Source: Acidimicrobiales bacterium
GTDB lineage: Bacteria; Actinomycetota; Acidimicrobiia; Acidimicrobiales; Poriferisodalaceae
Length of the DNA stretch: 64,000 bases
Reading direction: 5' to 3'
NCBI GenBank assembly: GCA_009843525.1
Contig: VYDH01000016.1
Location: 142,654 to 206,653 of the forward strand
Positions 27,273 to 36,123 of the stretch are shown here, piece after piece. Both the position numbers and the translations under genes were made by a program. How positions within the stretch are numbered: position 1 is the first letter of the stretch; each line of letters starts with the position of its first letter. A model generated the notes under the pieces. It was not told the origin of the DNA, made no database searches, and saw only the letters and a program-made list of their open reading frames with translations.

Positions 27273-28837
27273 GCGTCCTGAACTGCAGGTGCGGGATCGC
27301 TGACCGGGCTCTTGGGGTGCGGCCTGCGCTCATTGCTCGCTACGACAGCCATGAGCGGGGCCGGCCGTGCCTGACCCGGCGTGCGTCGGGTCGGCGACGC
27401 ATGGTGCCGTGACCGCGATCGCGGAATGGTCACGCCGCTGGGACGCGTCTGGGAGAACAGGCCAGCTTCGTCGAGCAGCACCCGGTCCTCGTATTCGTCG
27501 AACCACAGCGCTTCGGGATTCCGCCCGACGATGGTGACCTTGCCCCGGTCCGGCGCGTGGGCCGGATTTCGCAGCACCTTGAAGATCACCACGCCGTTCT
27601 CGGCACCCGGCAAACCGGCAATCGGCTCGTCGGTCACCGCTGAGACTTCTGTCTTGCCCTTGTAATGCACGATGGTGAGTCGGGCGTGCGACTCCACTCC
27701 CGACAGCCCGCGCTGCGAATCGTTGAGGAGCTGCCACGCGGTCTCGATGGGCACATTAAATGCCTTGTAGGCAATGATGTTCCGTCCGCAGAAGAAGTAG
27801 TGGTTCTCGACGCCGACGCCCTTGAGCGTGCGCTGGAGAATCCGCAGTGCATCGGCATTGTCGTTGACCCCAGCGATGATGGGAGTCTGGTTCTCGACGC
27901 TGATCCAGCCGCGTTCAACCAGCGAATCGACTGCCTGCCTTGTGTTCGGACGCCACTGAAGGAATCCCTTCTGATCGGCGATATACCGCCCGTCGGCATC
28001 TTTCAACAGGAACTCGTCGGGATGGTTGAAGTGGATCATGAACCGCATCGCGACATCGGGATACACCTCATGGAAGCGGTCGATCATCGCGAAGAAGGCG
28101 TCATCGAAGCGATCCGGGTAGAACGCCAGCTCCTTGGTGCCCACCCGGATGGCCTCAGCGCCCGCTTCGGCCAATGCCGTGAACCATGCCGCCAGCTTGG
28201 AATTCGGCAGCACCATGGGGTCGCCGCCCGACAGGAGAATCTCACGCAGCTTCGGCCTGCCGGTTTCCGGATGAGTACCGCCGTTCGCTGCAACAGCGGC
28301 ATTGTGTGTCTGGATGTACTCGGTGATCTCGCCAACTTGGGCGAGGCCCTTTTTCTTGACTGTGCCGTCCGAACGCTCAATCTCTTTGCGCCCAATCAGT
28401 TCCTCGCGATAACAGAATCGGCAATGGGCCGAGCACGTCGAGATCACATACAGCAGCGCCATTTCATACTTGTGCAGCAGTCCTTCGATAGGGCTGTAGT
28501 CAAGTTGGTTCGCTGGGTCTGGATCACCCTCAAGATCCACTGTTTCATCAGGTGAGGCCTTGACCAGCTTTTGTAGTGCTGGGCTCGACTTGGCCATTTC
28601 AAAATAATGCCGTGTCAGTTTGACGGGCATTCTTAATTCTACGTCACGATCTGTGCCACGCAGTTGGCTTAAATCGCTGAGCTCTTTCTCACTATAGAAT
28701 GTGCGGAAATCCTCAGGCGCTGAGCCACTCATGAAGGGTTCGAGGCCATTGACAATTTGACGGTCGTACCTAGGGTTCTCGACCTCGTCAAGCACCAATT
28801 GTTCCCGTTCTGTTGGCTGGTATTTACTCTTCGTCAT
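27263..28837 (-). CDS. KamA-family radical SAM aminomutase (lysine/glutamate 2,3-aminomutase-like)
   Basis: 524 residues from ATG 28837; ATG 28870 would add 11. The cluster-binding motif CSAHCRFCYR (CxxxCxxC) and the SAM/PLP context LLSGGDPM are clear, as are GVNDN and the PLP-binding region near YKGKTE. KamA enzymes move an amino group between C2 and C3 of lysine or glutamate using [4Fe-4S], SAM and PLP; beta-amino acids can serve as osmolytes. The substrate cannot be read here. The 5' part (about 28,380-28,900) is visibly poorer in GC than its neighbours, hinting at recent transfer, while the C-terminal ~60 residues are Arg/Pro/Ser-rich and atypical. Confidence 0.85.
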   Translation of the reverse strand: MTKSKYQPTEREQLVLDEVENPRYDRQIVNGLEPFMSGSAPEDFRTFYSEKELSDLSQLRGTDRDVELRMPVKLTRHYFEMAKSSPALQKLVKASPDETVDLEGDPDPANQLDYSPIEGLLHKYEMALLYVISTCSAHCRFCYREELIGRKEIERSDGTVKKKGLAQVGEITEYIQTHNAAVAANGGTHPETGRPKLREILLSGGDPMVLPNSKLAAWFTALAEAGAEAIRVGTKELAFYPDRFDDAFFAMIDRFHEVYPDVAMRFMIHFNHPDEFLLKDADGRYIADQKGFLQWRPNTRQAVDSLVERGWISVENQTPIIAGVNDNADALRILQRTLKGVGVENHYFFCGRNIIAYKAFNVPIETAWQLLNDSQRGLSGVESHARLTIVHYKGKTEVSAVTDEPIAGLPGAENGVVIFKVLRNPAHAPDRGKVTIVGRNPEALWFDEYEDRVLLDEAGLFSQTRPSGVTIPRSRSRHHASPTRRTPGQARPAPLMAVVASNERRPHPKSPVSDPAPAVQDAQA

Positions 28838-28957
28838 CGCCTCTCTCGCTTGCTTCAGGTAGGGTCGCATCCCACTCTCTGCTCCCACCCTAGGGAAACG
28901 ACCGTGCAGATTGCAAGGGGCTTGTCCGCGAGGGCCGCGCACTGCTGCGCGGTCTTT

Positions 28958-28963
28958 TAGGCT
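28958..28963 (+). promoter_or_regulatory. -10-like TAGGCT before manB
   Basis: TAGGCT ends ten bases before the manB ATG at 28974. No Shine-Dalgarno sequence is visible in the remaining bases, consistent with a minimal leader. Confidence 0.4.
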
Positions 28964-28973
28964 TTGCGAGCGT

Positions 28974-30332
28974 ATGACGGCCCGAATCGACCCTGTAACT
29001 GCTGGCGTTTTGGCAGGCATTGTCAAGGCATATGACATACGTGGCATTTGCCCTGAGGAGCTCAGCCCGTCAGTGGCGCGAGGCATCGGTTACGCATTTG
29101 CGACGTGGTCGACAGCGCCGCAGATCGTCATGGCACGCGACATGCGGCCGAGCGGTGTTTCGCTGGCCGAGGCGTTCGCCGATGGCGCTCAAGCGGCCGG
29201 GTTCGACGTCATCGACATCGGGCTGGCTTCCACGGATCTGCTCTACTTCGCCTCCGGCCACCTGGGCATGCCGGGCGCAATGCTGACGGCGTCGCACAAT
29301 CCGGCGTCCTACAACGGCATCAAGCTGTGCGGCCCGGGCGCTGCGCCGGTGGGTGCGGACAGCGGACTCGACGAGATCGCTGAGCGGGCGGCACAGGGCG
29401 ACCCGTCGCCGCCAGGCGGCGGCCGGCGCAGCCGCCGCGATCTGCTTGACACGTTCGCCGCTCACGTCCGCTCGTTCGTCGATGCCTCGGGGCTCGGGCC
29501 GCTGCGCGTGGTAGCCGACACTGCGAATGGCATGGGGGGTCTGGTAGTGCCGGCCGTCTTCGACCCGCTGCCGTTCGAGTGGGAGCTGATGTACGGCGAG
29601 CTCGACGGCACGTTTCCCAACCATCCGGCCGACCCGATCCAACCGGAGAACCTGGTTGATCTGAGCGAGCGCGTGCGCAGCACCGGAGCCGACGTCGGCC
29701 TCGCATTCGACGGCGATGCCGACCGGGTGTTTCTCGTGGACGAGCGGGGCAGAGCGGTCAGCGGGTCGTTGCTCACTGCGCTGGTGGCCCAGGCCATGCT
29801 GCGTCGCAGCGGGCCGGGTCCGATCCTGCACAACCTGATCTGCTCACGCGCCGTGCCCGAGGCGATAGTCGAAGCGGGTGGCCAGCCGGTGCGCACCCGG
29901 GTAGGTCACAGTTTCATCAAGGCAGAGATGGCACGCACCGGGGCCTCCTTCGGCGGCGAGCACAGCGGTCACTACTACTTCGCTGACAACTACCGGGCCG
30001 ATTCCGGCCTCATAGCGGCGCTCATCGCACTCGAGCAGCTGAGTGCCGCGCAGATGCCGCTCTCGGAGCTGCTGGCTCCGCTCGACCGGTACTCATCTTC
30101 GGGCGAGATCAACACCCGTGTCGCCGACGTCGACGGGGTGCTGCGGCGGGTCGGTGCGTACTTCGCGACGTTCTCCCAGGACTGGCTTGATGGGCTGACG
30201 ATTGATGGTGGCGACTGGTGGTTCAACCTGCGGCCGTCCAATACCGAGCCCCTGCTGCGGCTGAATCTCGAGGCACCTGACGCTGGGGCGGTAGCGGAGC
30301 GCGTGAGTGAGATCACGACGTTGCTGGCATGA
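28974..30332 (+). CDS. manB: Phosphomannomutase/phosphoglucomutase
   Basis: 452 residues. Interconverts mannose-6-phosphate and mannose-1-phosphate, supplying GDP-mannose synthesis. All four alpha-D-phosphohexomutase motifs are present: phosphoserine loop TASHNP near residue 105, metal loop FDGDADR near 245, sugar-binding GEHSGH near 325 and phosphate-binding RPSNTEP near 420. The first residues (KAYDIRG) match the family N-terminus and support ATG 28974. The stop overlaps a possible ATG of the Trm112-like gene. The order manB, small protein, SIS isomerase mirrors the mycobacterial manB region. Confidence 0.93.
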   Translation: MTARIDPVTAGVLAGIVKAYDIRGICPEELSPSVARGIGYAFATWSTAPQIVMARDMRPSGVSLAEAFADGAQAAGFDVIDIGLASTDLLYFASGHLGMPGAMLTASHNPASYNGIKLCGPGAAPVGADSGLDEIAERAAQGDPSPPGGGRRSRRDLLDTFAAHVRSFVDASGLGPLRVVADTANGMGGLVVPAVFDPLPFEWELMYGELDGTFPNHPADPIQPENLVDLSERVRSTGADVGLAFDGDADRVFLVDERGRAVSGSLLTALVAQAMLRRSGPGPILHNLICSRAVPEAIVEAGGQPVRTRVGHSFIKAEMARTGASFGGEHSGHYYFADNYRADSGLIAALIALEQLSAAQMPLSELLAPLDRYSSSGEINTRVADVDGVLRRVGAYFATFSQDWLDGLTIDGGDWWFNLRPSNTEPLLRLNLEAPDAGAVAERVSEITTLLA

Positions 30333-30394
30333 TCGCCGCATGGAATCGCAGACGCGGCCTCACGACGACGTCGCGCCGCGCTCGGGAGGCACGC

Positions 30395-30631
30395 GTGGGT
30401 CTTGATCCGGTCTTGGCGGACGTGCTGGCGTGCCCCCAGGACAAGGGACCGCTCTACTTCGTGCCCGACGACGAGCTGCTGTACAACCCGCGCCTGCGCA
30501 AGACATACGCCGTCGACGGCGGCATTCCGGTGCTGCTGATCGACGAGGCAACCGATGCCGACCCAGCCTCCGCGGCGGCGCTCGATGCCCGCATTGCGAG
30601 CGGCGAACTCACCCCGACATTCGAGCCATGA
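30395..30631 (+). CDS. Trm112-family small zinc-ribbon-like protein
   Basis: 78 residues. LDPVLADVLACPQDKGPL followed by YAVDGGIPVLL is the Trm112/YcaR signature, though only one cysteine of a zinc site remains. Trm112 proteins activate methyltransferases in eukaryotes and archaea; bacterial members are mostly uncharacterised. GTG 30395 is chosen because GGGAGG lies five bases upstream and the family begins here. An ATG at 30329 overlapping the manB stop would add 22 Arg-rich residues. The stop overlaps the next start (ATGA), so it is coupled to the isomerase gene, as in related genomes. Confidence 0.78.
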   Translation: MGLDPVLADVLACPQDKGPLYFVPDDELLYNPRLRKTYAVDGGIPVLLIDEATDADPASAAALDARIASGELTPTFEP

Positions 30632-31719
30632 CATCGTCGCACGATGACGCCCCGGCGACACCTGCCGCTGCGGCTGGCCCCGACTCCCTCGACTTGGCGC
30701 GAGCGGTCGCGAACCTGCCTGAGCAGTTGGAGGCAGCGCTCGCCTCGTCTGAGGCCACCCAGGGAGCGGTCGACGGCGGCCGCATCGCCAATGTCGCGGT
30801 CATGGGCATGGGTGGTTCCGGCGTCGCCGGTGACATCGTCTCGGCGCTTGCAGCCCCCCTGATGCCGGTGCCGGTCACCGTCGCCAAGGGCTACGAGTGC
30901 CCGGCGTTCGTTGGCCCGACCACGCTTGCCATCGCCGTCTCGTTCAGCGGCAACACCGAAGAGACGCTCGAGGCGGCCACGACTGCGCACGATGCGGGCG
31001 CTTCGGTGATAGCCGTCACATCAGGCGGGCGCTTGGCCGAGCTGGCTGGCGAGTGGGCTGCACCGCTCTACGAGGTGGACAGCACGATCCCGATGCCGCG
31101 GGCCGCGGTGGGCGCGATCTCTGTCGCCCCGCTCGTTGCACTTGAGCGAGCCGGTCTGCTCTCCGGCATTGCCGGATGGGTGGACGCAGCGGCAGCCCAG
31201 CTGCGGAGACGGCGCGGTTCCGCCGACGGTGCCAGCGCCGCGGCAGACTCGCTCGAGGGCATCGTGAGCGCGGTGGGCAACGGCGAGATGACTCCCGTCT
31301 TCTACGGCGGAGGTGCACTCGGTGCGGTGGCTGCGGGTCGTGCCAAAGCTCAGATCAACGAGAACGCCAAGATCCCCGCCTTCGCCAGCTTCATGCCTGA
31401 GCTGTGCCACAACGAATTGGCCGGATGGGATCAAGCCGGTCGCTTGGCCGACGGCTCGCCGCTCGCGGTGATCGCGCTGCGCCACGGTTTCGAACATCCG
31501 CAGCTCGGTCGTCGCTACGACTTCACGAGCGGTGTGCTCGACGGCGCCCGCATCGTCGTGCCGCATGCCGAACTGCACGCCGCGGGCGACGGCCCCATGG
31601 CGCAGCTGTTCGACCTCATCTACCAGGTCGACGTGCTGAGTCTGCGTGTCGCCGCTGCGGCCCGGCGCGACCCCGGCCCGATCCCCCTGCTCGAAGAACT
31701 GAAGGCATTCCTTGCCTGA
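30628..31719 (+). CDS. SIS-domain bifunctional phosphoglucose/phosphomannose isomerase
   Basis: 363 residues. Two sugar-isomerase domains with AVMGMGGSGVAGDI near residue 52, SFSGNTEET near 105, and the QINENAK and ELCHNEL motifs of the C-terminal half that carry the catalytic Glu and His. This family isomerises fructose-6-phosphate with both glucose- and mannose-6-phosphate. It supplies mannose-6-phosphate to manB two genes upstream and so belongs to the GDP-mannose route. Mycobacterial relatives near manB are often labelled TobH-like. The ATG overlaps the Trm112-like stop (ATGA). Confidence 0.88.
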   Translation: MTSSHDDAPATPAAAAGPDSLDLARAVANLPEQLEAALASSEATQGAVDGGRIANVAVMGMGGSGVAGDIVSALAAPLMPVPVTVAKGYECPAFVGPTTLAIAVSFSGNTEETLEAATTAHDAGASVIAVTSGGRLAELAGEWAAPLYEVDSTIPMPRAAVGAISVAPLVALERAGLLSGIAGWVDAAAAQLRRRRGSADGASAAADSLEGIVSAVGNGEMTPVFYGGGALGAVAAGRAKAQINENAKIPAFASFMPELCHNELAGWDQAGRLADGSPLAVIALRHGFEHPQLGRRYDFTSGVLDGARIVVPHAELHAAGDGPMAQLFDLIYQVDVLSLRVAAAARRDPGPIPLLEELKAFLA

Positions 31720-31755
31720 GACGGCAGGCTGTCGCTCCAAGAACGAGGTGATCCC

Positions 31756-33222
31756 ATGAGCCAGGCGTCGAGCCTGATCGATGATTTCGAGGTAGCCGAT
31801 CTGAGTCTGGCGGCTGCAGGACGGCTCCAGATCGAGCTGGCCGAGACCGAGATGCCCGGGCTCATGGCCCTGCGCGCGCAGCACATGGACTCCCAGCCGC
31901 TGGCAGGAGCGCGCATCACCGGCTCGCTGCACATGACCGTGCAGACAGCGGTGCTGATCGAGACGCTGGCCGATCTCGGCGCGCAGGTGCGCTGGGCGTC
32001 CTGCAACATCTTCTCCACCCAGGATGAGGCCGCGGCTGCGGTTGTGGTGGGGCGCGATGGAACAGTGGACTGCCCGCAAGGCGTGCCTGTGTTCGCATGG
32101 AAGGGCGAGACGCTTGCCGAATACTGGCGCTGCAACTTCCGCGCCCTCCGCTGGCCCGAAGGACCCGGCCCGACGCTGATCGTCGACGACGGCGGAGACG
32201 CCACGCTGATGGTTCACCTCGGGGCTCGCTACGAGTCTCAGGGCGGCGTGCCGAGCCAGTCTGTCGACGGCCCGGATGCGGCATCGCCCGACGAGGTAGC
32301 GGTGCACGAACTGCTCGACGAGATCCAGCGCACCGAGCCCGGCCTCTGGACCGAGATCTCGGCCGGTCTGCGAGGTGTCTCCGAGGAAACCACGACAGGC
32401 GTGAACCGCCTCTACGAGATGGCAGCCCGCGGGGAGCTGACCTTCCCCGCCTACAGCGTCAACGACTCGGTCACGAAGTCCAAGTTCGACAATCTCTACG
32501 GCTGCCGGCACTCGCTGATCGATGGCATCAACCGGGCCACCGACGTGATGCTGGGCGGCAAGGTGGCCTTCGTGGCGGGTTACGGCGATGTCGGAAAGGG
32601 GTGCGCGCAGGCGCTGCGCGGCCAGGGCTGCCGGGTCATCGTCTCCGAGATCGACCCCATCAATGCGCTGCAGGCTGCCATGGAGGGCTTCGAGGTGGAT
32701 CGGCTCGAGAACGTGCTCGACATCGCCGACATCTACGTGACCGCGACGGGCAACCGCGACATCATCTCAGCGGAGCACATGACGGCCATGAAGCACCAGG
32801 CGGTCGTGGCCAACATCGGGCATTTCGACAACGAGATCGACATGGCGGGGCTGGCTGCGATGTCCGACGTCCAGCGCCGTTCGATCAAGCCGCAGGTGGA
32901 CGAGTTCGTGTTCCCGAGCGGGAACTCAGTGATTGTGCTGGCCGAAGGTCGCTTGGTGAACCTGGGCTGCGCGACCGGGCATCCGAGCTTCGTGATGTCG
33001 ATGAGCTTCACGAACCAGGTGCTCGCTCAGCTTGAGCTGCACGCTCATGCAGAGGAGCTGGAGGCAGACGTTCACGTGTTGCCGAAGCGGCTGGATGAGG
33101 AAGTGGCTCGGCTGCATCTTGATCGGCTGGGCGCGAAGCTCACGCAGTTGACGCCTGGGCAGGCTTCGTATCTCGGTCTCGACGTGGACGGTCCCTACAA
33201 AGCTGACCGCTACCGCTACTGA
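31756..33222 (+). CDS. ahcY: Adenosylhomocysteinase
   Basis: 488 residues. Hydrolyses S-adenosylhomocysteine to adenosine and homocysteine, removing the inhibitory product of methyl transfer. Visible: [16 protein letters not shown] near the N-terminus, [11 protein letters not shown] (with the catalytic Lys/Asp), NAD-binding [12 protein letters not shown] near residue 275, [11 protein letters not shown], and the C-terminal [11 protein letters not shown], which reaches into the partner's NAD site. Length equals the long bacterial form with the ~40-residue insert. GAGGTG five bases before ATG is a good ribosome-binding site. The 36-base gap upstream is too short for an SAH riboswitch. Confidence 0.96.
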   Translation: MSQASSLIDDFEVADLSLAAAGRLQIELAETEMPGLMALRAQHMDSQPLAGARITGSLHMTVQTAVLIETLADLGAQVRWASCNIFSTQDEAAAAVVVGRDGTVDCPQGVPVFAWKGETLAEYWRCNFRALRWPEGPGPTLIVDDGGDATLMVHLGARYESQGGVPSQSVDGPDAASPDEVAVHELLDEIQRTEPGLWTEISAGLRGVSEETTTGVNRLYEMAARGELTFPAYSVNDSVTKSKFDNLYGCRHSLIDGINRATDVMLGGKVAFVAGYGDVGKGCAQALRGQGCRVIVSEIDPINALQAAMEGFEVDRLENVLDIADIYVTATGNRDIISAEHMTAMKHQAVVANIGHFDNEIDMAGLAAMSDVQRRSIKPQVDEFVFPSGNSVIVLAEGRLVNLGCATGHPSFVMSMSFTNQVLAQLELHAHAEELEADVHVLPKRLDEEVARLHLDRLGAKLTQLTPGQASYLGLDVDGPYKADRYRY

Positions 33223-33287
33223 CGTGTTGTTGGCGCGCCCTCGCCGCTCGGTCGCCTCCGCGTTCACCTGACTGCGTCGAAACCTCT

Positions 33288-33316
33288 TTGGTGGCCGGAT
33301 TCGGCACGCCTACGGT
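33288..33316 (+). promoter_or_regulatory. Promoter TTGGTG-N17-TACGGT for comF
   Basis: TTGGTG (33288-33293) and TACGGT (33311-33316) are separated by exactly 17 bases. The -10 ends seven bases before GTG 33324. This places transcription start at the start codon and rules out the longer frame beginning at 33288, which would lie inside the promoter. Confidence 0.6.
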
Positions 33317-33323
33317 CCGGGCC

Positions 33324-33938
33324 GTGCTGTTCGAAGTGCGCTGTCCGGGCTGCAGCGCATTGGGGTGGTGTCCGTGTGCGGAGTGCATTGGGGCGCTTGC
33401 GGATCCCGAGCCGACGTCGGTTCCTGGCACAGACTCGGTTGCGCTGTTGTTCTCTCACGATGAGGTCGGGCGCGAGTTCATTCATGCGCTGAAGTACCGG
33501 GGCGAGCGGGCCATTGCCCGTTGGCTGGGCGATTCACTGGCGCTCGCTCATCTGGATGCCCGAGGTGAGGCAGTACCCATTGACGCAGTGACTTGGGCGC
33601 CGACCACGGCAGCGCACCGGCGGGCTCGGGGTTTTGACCAGGCCGAGACGCTGGCTAGGGCCACCGCCAAGGCCCTGCGCGCGCGTCCGTCGCGATTGCT
33701 CCGGCGGATCGGCGGGACAGCGCAATCGGGCGCGGGCCGGGAAGCACGGTTGGCCGGTCCTCGCTTCGAGGGCCGCGCCCGTGCGGCGGGACGGTGCGTG
33801 CTGCTCGTGGACGACGTGGTGACCACTGGGGCCACGCTGCGGGCAGCTACAGCCGCGCTGATGGATGCCGGTGCGGCGGCAGTTCATGTGGCAGCGTGTG
33901 CCCGACGGGGTCGCGACCGCTTCTCGGCGGCTGCCTAA
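33324..33938 (+). CDS. comF: ComF-family phosphoribosyltransferase-like protein
   Basis: 204 residues. An N-terminal zinc-finger-like cluster (CPGC, then CPCAEC) is followed by a PRTase fold with the PRPP loop VLLVDDVVTTGATL near residue 165 and the conserved RRARGFDQAE. ComF proteins take part in DNA uptake and other DNA transactions; the exact role is unsettled. The GTG at 33324 is set by the promoter geometry. It lies immediately before hpf, the conserved comF-hpf-secA order of many Gram-positive bacteria. Confidence 0.88.
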   Translation: MLFEVRCPGCSALGWCPCAECIGALADPEPTSVPGTDSVALLFSHDEVGREFIHALKYRGERAIARWLGDSLALAHLDARGEAVPIDAVTWAPTTAAHRRARGFDQAETLARATAKALRARPSRLLRRIGGTAQSGAGREARLAGPRFEGRARAAGRCVLLVDDVVTTGATLRAATAALMDAGAAAVHVAACARRGRDRFSAAA

Positions 33939-33941
33939 CAT
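33936..33941 (+). promoter_or_regulatory. -10-like TAACAT upstream of hpf
   Basis: TAACAT overlaps the comF stop codon and lies 62 bases before the hpf ATG. It would give a leader of ~55 bases containing GAGGC next to the start codon. No clear -35. Confidence 0.35.
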
Positions 33942-34003
33942 GGCACTCCCTTCAGTTGGAGCAAAGCTGCAGCCGCTGTGCAGATGCTCAGAAAGCCGAG
34001 GCA

Positions 34004-34603
34004 ATGCAGATCACCATCACGGGTCGCAAAGTTCAGGTTCCCGACGATGTGCGGGCTGCGGTGGAGAGGAAGATCGGGGCACTGGATCGATTCGTCAGCG
34101 GGTTGGATCGTGCTGAGGTGGTCTTCCGTGAGGAGAAGAATCCTCGCATCGCCGAGCGAGAACAGGTGGAGGTGACGCTGCTCGGCCACGGCCACCATGT
34201 GCGCGCCTCGGTCGCCGGCGTCGATCAGCACCAGGCGGTCGATCTGGCGGTCGGCAAGCTGGGCAAGCAGCTCCGCAAGCTCAAGACCCGCGTCGTGCGC
34301 CGGCATCGTCCCAATCTGCACCGCGACGAGGCGCATCATCCGCTCGCACGTCTCGAGAACGACCTCGTCAACGGCGCTCCGGCCCCCGAGATCACCGCGG
34401 GGCCTGACGATCCCGAATGGGTACCGCGCATCGTGCGGCGCAAGAGCTTCGACCTCGAGCTGATGGATCCCGCCGAGGCCGTGACCCGCATGCAGCTGCT
34501 GGATCACGATTTCTTCCTCTTCGTGAATGCAGACACCGGCAAACCCAGCGTGGTGTACTTGCGCTCCGACGGCGATGCCGGTCTCATCGAGATCGACGCC
34601 TAA
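34004..34603 (+). CDS. hpf: Ribosome hibernation promoting factor, long form
   Basis: 199 residues. Binds the 30S decoding site and pairs 70S ribosomes into 100S dimers in stationary phase. The N-terminal ~100 residues are the beta-alpha-beta S30AE domain (MQITITGRKVQVPDDVR, EVTLLGHGHHVRASV). The C-terminal ~60 form the dimerisation domain of the long form (IVRRKSFDLELMDPAEAV, FFLFVNADTG). ATG 34004 follows GAGGCA. In most relatives secA follows; here a pilus locus begins, and the first pilin-like gene overlaps the 3' end of hpf by 29 bases in another frame. Confidence 0.94.
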   Translation: MQITITGRKVQVPDDVRAAVERKIGALDRFVSGLDRAEVVFREEKNPRIAEREQVEVTLLGHGHHVRASVAGVDQHQAVDLAVGKLGKQLRKLKTRVVRRHRPNLHRDEAHHPLARLENDLVNGAPAPEITAGPDDPEWVPRIVRRKSFDLELMDPAEAVTRMQLLDHDFFLFVNADTGKPSVVYLRSDGDAGLIEIDA

Positions 34604-35039
34604 GACGCCGCGGGGCCGTCCGACGGGCAAGGCGGGCTTGACGACGCTTGAGTGGCTGTTGTTGACGGCGGCTGTCGCGGCGATGGTGGCGCTCGCGGTG
34701 GTGGCGGTGCAGGCAGCCGTCAGGGACATCGGCATCGAGACGAATCGGCATCGTGCGCGGTTCCGCACGGCAGAGATCGCCGCGGACGCGTTGACGCGGG
34801 AGTGGCGGGCTCGCTCCCCCGAGAGCCAGTTCGAGGCCGATCAGATCAACCGCCAATATGAGCAGCGGTGCGCTCGTCTGGCGATCACCTACGCCGACAG
34901 CGAGGCGCGTTCGTACTGGTTGCCGGGACTGTTGGCTCCGGAGGGCGGCTGGCGCGAGCGTCAGCGGATTCCGGTCTGCTACTTGCGTGATGTGCGCGGC
35001 GAGCGGGAGCGGTTCGGCACCTACGAGCCCGGCCCGTGA
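34575..35039 (+). CDS. Pilin-like protein 1 (GLTTLEW type)
   Basis: 154 residues. A 21-residue basic leader ends in Gly, followed by LTTLEWLLLTAAVAAMV: a type IV prepilin pattern with Glu at position +5 of the mature protein and one hydrophobic helix. The mature part is 133 residues, longer than typical Flp pilins. It shares the helix and a distal motif RCARLxxxYAD with two other proteins in this locus. Start ATG 34575 lies inside hpf; no other in-frame start precedes the cleavage site more closely. The leader would be removed by the prepilin peptidase encoded nearby. Confidence 0.75.
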   Translation: MPVSSRSTPKTPRGRPTGKAGLTTLEWLLLTAAVAAMVALAVVAVQAAVRDIGIETNRHRARFRTAEIAADALTREWRARSPESQFEADQINRQYEQRCARLAITYADSEARSYWLPGLLAPEGGWRERQRIPVCYLRDVRGERERFGTYEPGP

Positions 35040-35101
35040 GCGAGGCGGCGTGGCGTCGCTGGCTCTTGTGTGTCAATCAGCCTCAGCCGAGCATGTGTGC
35101 G

Positions 35102-35566
35102 TCAGAGCGCACGTCGACAGTCCGTCTGCGGTTTGGTGGCAGTGGCTGGCTGGGGGTCGGCTGCGTTGAGCTCTGCGGTGCTGGGTGCGGCGCTGTCGGC
35201 TTTGCCGGTCGGCCGCCGGAAGGCTGGCTGCACGTCGAGGTTGGTGTCGCTGTAGAGGATCTCGAGGCGTTCGCAACGCGCCGTGAAGTACAGCTCCCAT
35301 TTCTGCCAGCTGTTGAAGCGGGCATCGCTCGGCTGGGCGGTCTTGGCTTCGCGGACGACGGTGTCGGCGGCGACATTGGCGGCGGTCTCGCGTGCACTCG
35401 CGCCGCCGAGCTGCTCGGCGGTGTCGTCGACAACGTTCTGCACGAGCACCACGGCCAGCGCGGCGAGGCCCGCGACTGCTGCCACGATGAGCAGCCATTC
35501 CAAGGTCGTGAGGCCGCGCTCGTCGCCGCGCTGCTTGTGTCGTGTCGGGTGGGTACGGGTGTTCAT
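35102..35566 (-). CDS. Pilin-like protein 2 (GLTTLEW type)
   Basis: 154 residues. Leader of 18 residues ending DERG, then LTTLEWLLIVAAVAGLAA with Glu at +5. After the helix come VVDDTAEQ, an Ala-rich stretch and RCERLEILYSDTN, closely matching pilin-like proteins 1 and 3. The C-terminus is Ala/Pro/Thr-rich. ATG 35566 has AAGGA about nine bases upstream. It converges with pilin-like protein 1 across 62 bases holding only weak dyad symmetry. It is probably the last gene of the minus-strand unit containing the prepilin peptidase, 56 bases away. Confidence 0.8.
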   Translation of the reverse strand: MNTRTHPTRHKQRGDERGLTTLEWLLIVAAVAGLAALAVVLVQNVVDDTAEQLGGASARETAANVAADTVVREAKTAQPSDARFNSWQKWELYFTARCERLEILYSDTNLDVQPAFRRPTGKADSAAPSTAELNAADPQPATATKPQTDCRRAL

Positions 35567-35622
35567 GGGATGTGTCCTTTCGGAGTCGGGATGGGTGGGT
35601 CGGTCGTGGGCGGGTGCGGACG

Positions 35623-36123
35623 TCACGGGGCGGTTCCGGCGGCGTGGAGGTTCCACGCGACGACGCCTGCGGTGCCGCAGGAGAGCCACGGCGCCCAGCG
35701 GATGTGTGCTCCGCGCCCGTGGCGAGCGGTCGACGCGATGGCGGCCGGCCATGCGGCGATGGCGCCTGCGAGCAGCGCCCACCAGGGCCATTGGGTTCCC
35801 CACCAGGCGGTGAGCAGGCTGTTGACGGCAATGAGGCGCACGTCGCCGTAGCCGAGCCTGCCGTGCGAGTGCTGCCAGCCGAAGTCGGCCAGCAGCGCTG
35901 CGGGGGCGGCACCGGCGAGTGTCCACAGCCACCTGAGCGGGTTGCCCCCCAGTACGGCGGCGCTGCCGAGCAGTGCCGCTACTGCCGTGCCGGTCGTCCA
36001 GCAGGCGCGCCGCGAGATGGTGGCGGTGCGCAGGTCGGTGTAGGTGGCGTGTGCGCCGAGGCATGCCCAGGCGGCGATTGCTGCCCACACGAGGGCTCTT
36101 GCGGTCTGGGTGGTGGCGGTCAT
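35623..36123 (-). CDS. Prepilin peptidase (A24, TadV/CpaA-like)
   Basis: 166 residues, about five membrane helices. The two catalytic aspartates of aspartic prepilin peptidases are visible in YTDLRTATI near residue 28 and GYGDVRLI (GxGD) near residue 93. The methyltransferase domain of larger PilD enzymes is absent, as usual in Tad systems. It would cleave the three Gly-Leu pilin leaders encoded here. The ATG overlaps the preceding gene's stop (ATGA). Confidence 0.88.
   Translation of the reverse strand: MTATTQTARALVWAAIAAWACLGAHATYTDLRTATISRRACWTTGTAVAALLGSAAVLGGNPLRWLWTLAGAAPAALLADFGWQHSHGRLGYGDVRLIAVNSLLTAWWGTQWPWWALLAGAIAAWPAAIASTARHGRGAHIRWAPWLSCGTAGVVAWNLHAAGTAP

Noticed and set aside
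31720..31755. Possible SAH riboswitch before ahcY
   Set aside because: Only 36 bases separate the genes, too few for the pseudoknot structure, and a normal ribosome-binding site fills the end.
35040..35101. Bidirectional terminator between the convergent pilin-like genes
   Set aside because: Only a five-base stem (GTGCG/CGCAC near 35,097-35,112), extending into coding sequence, was found; too weak to call.
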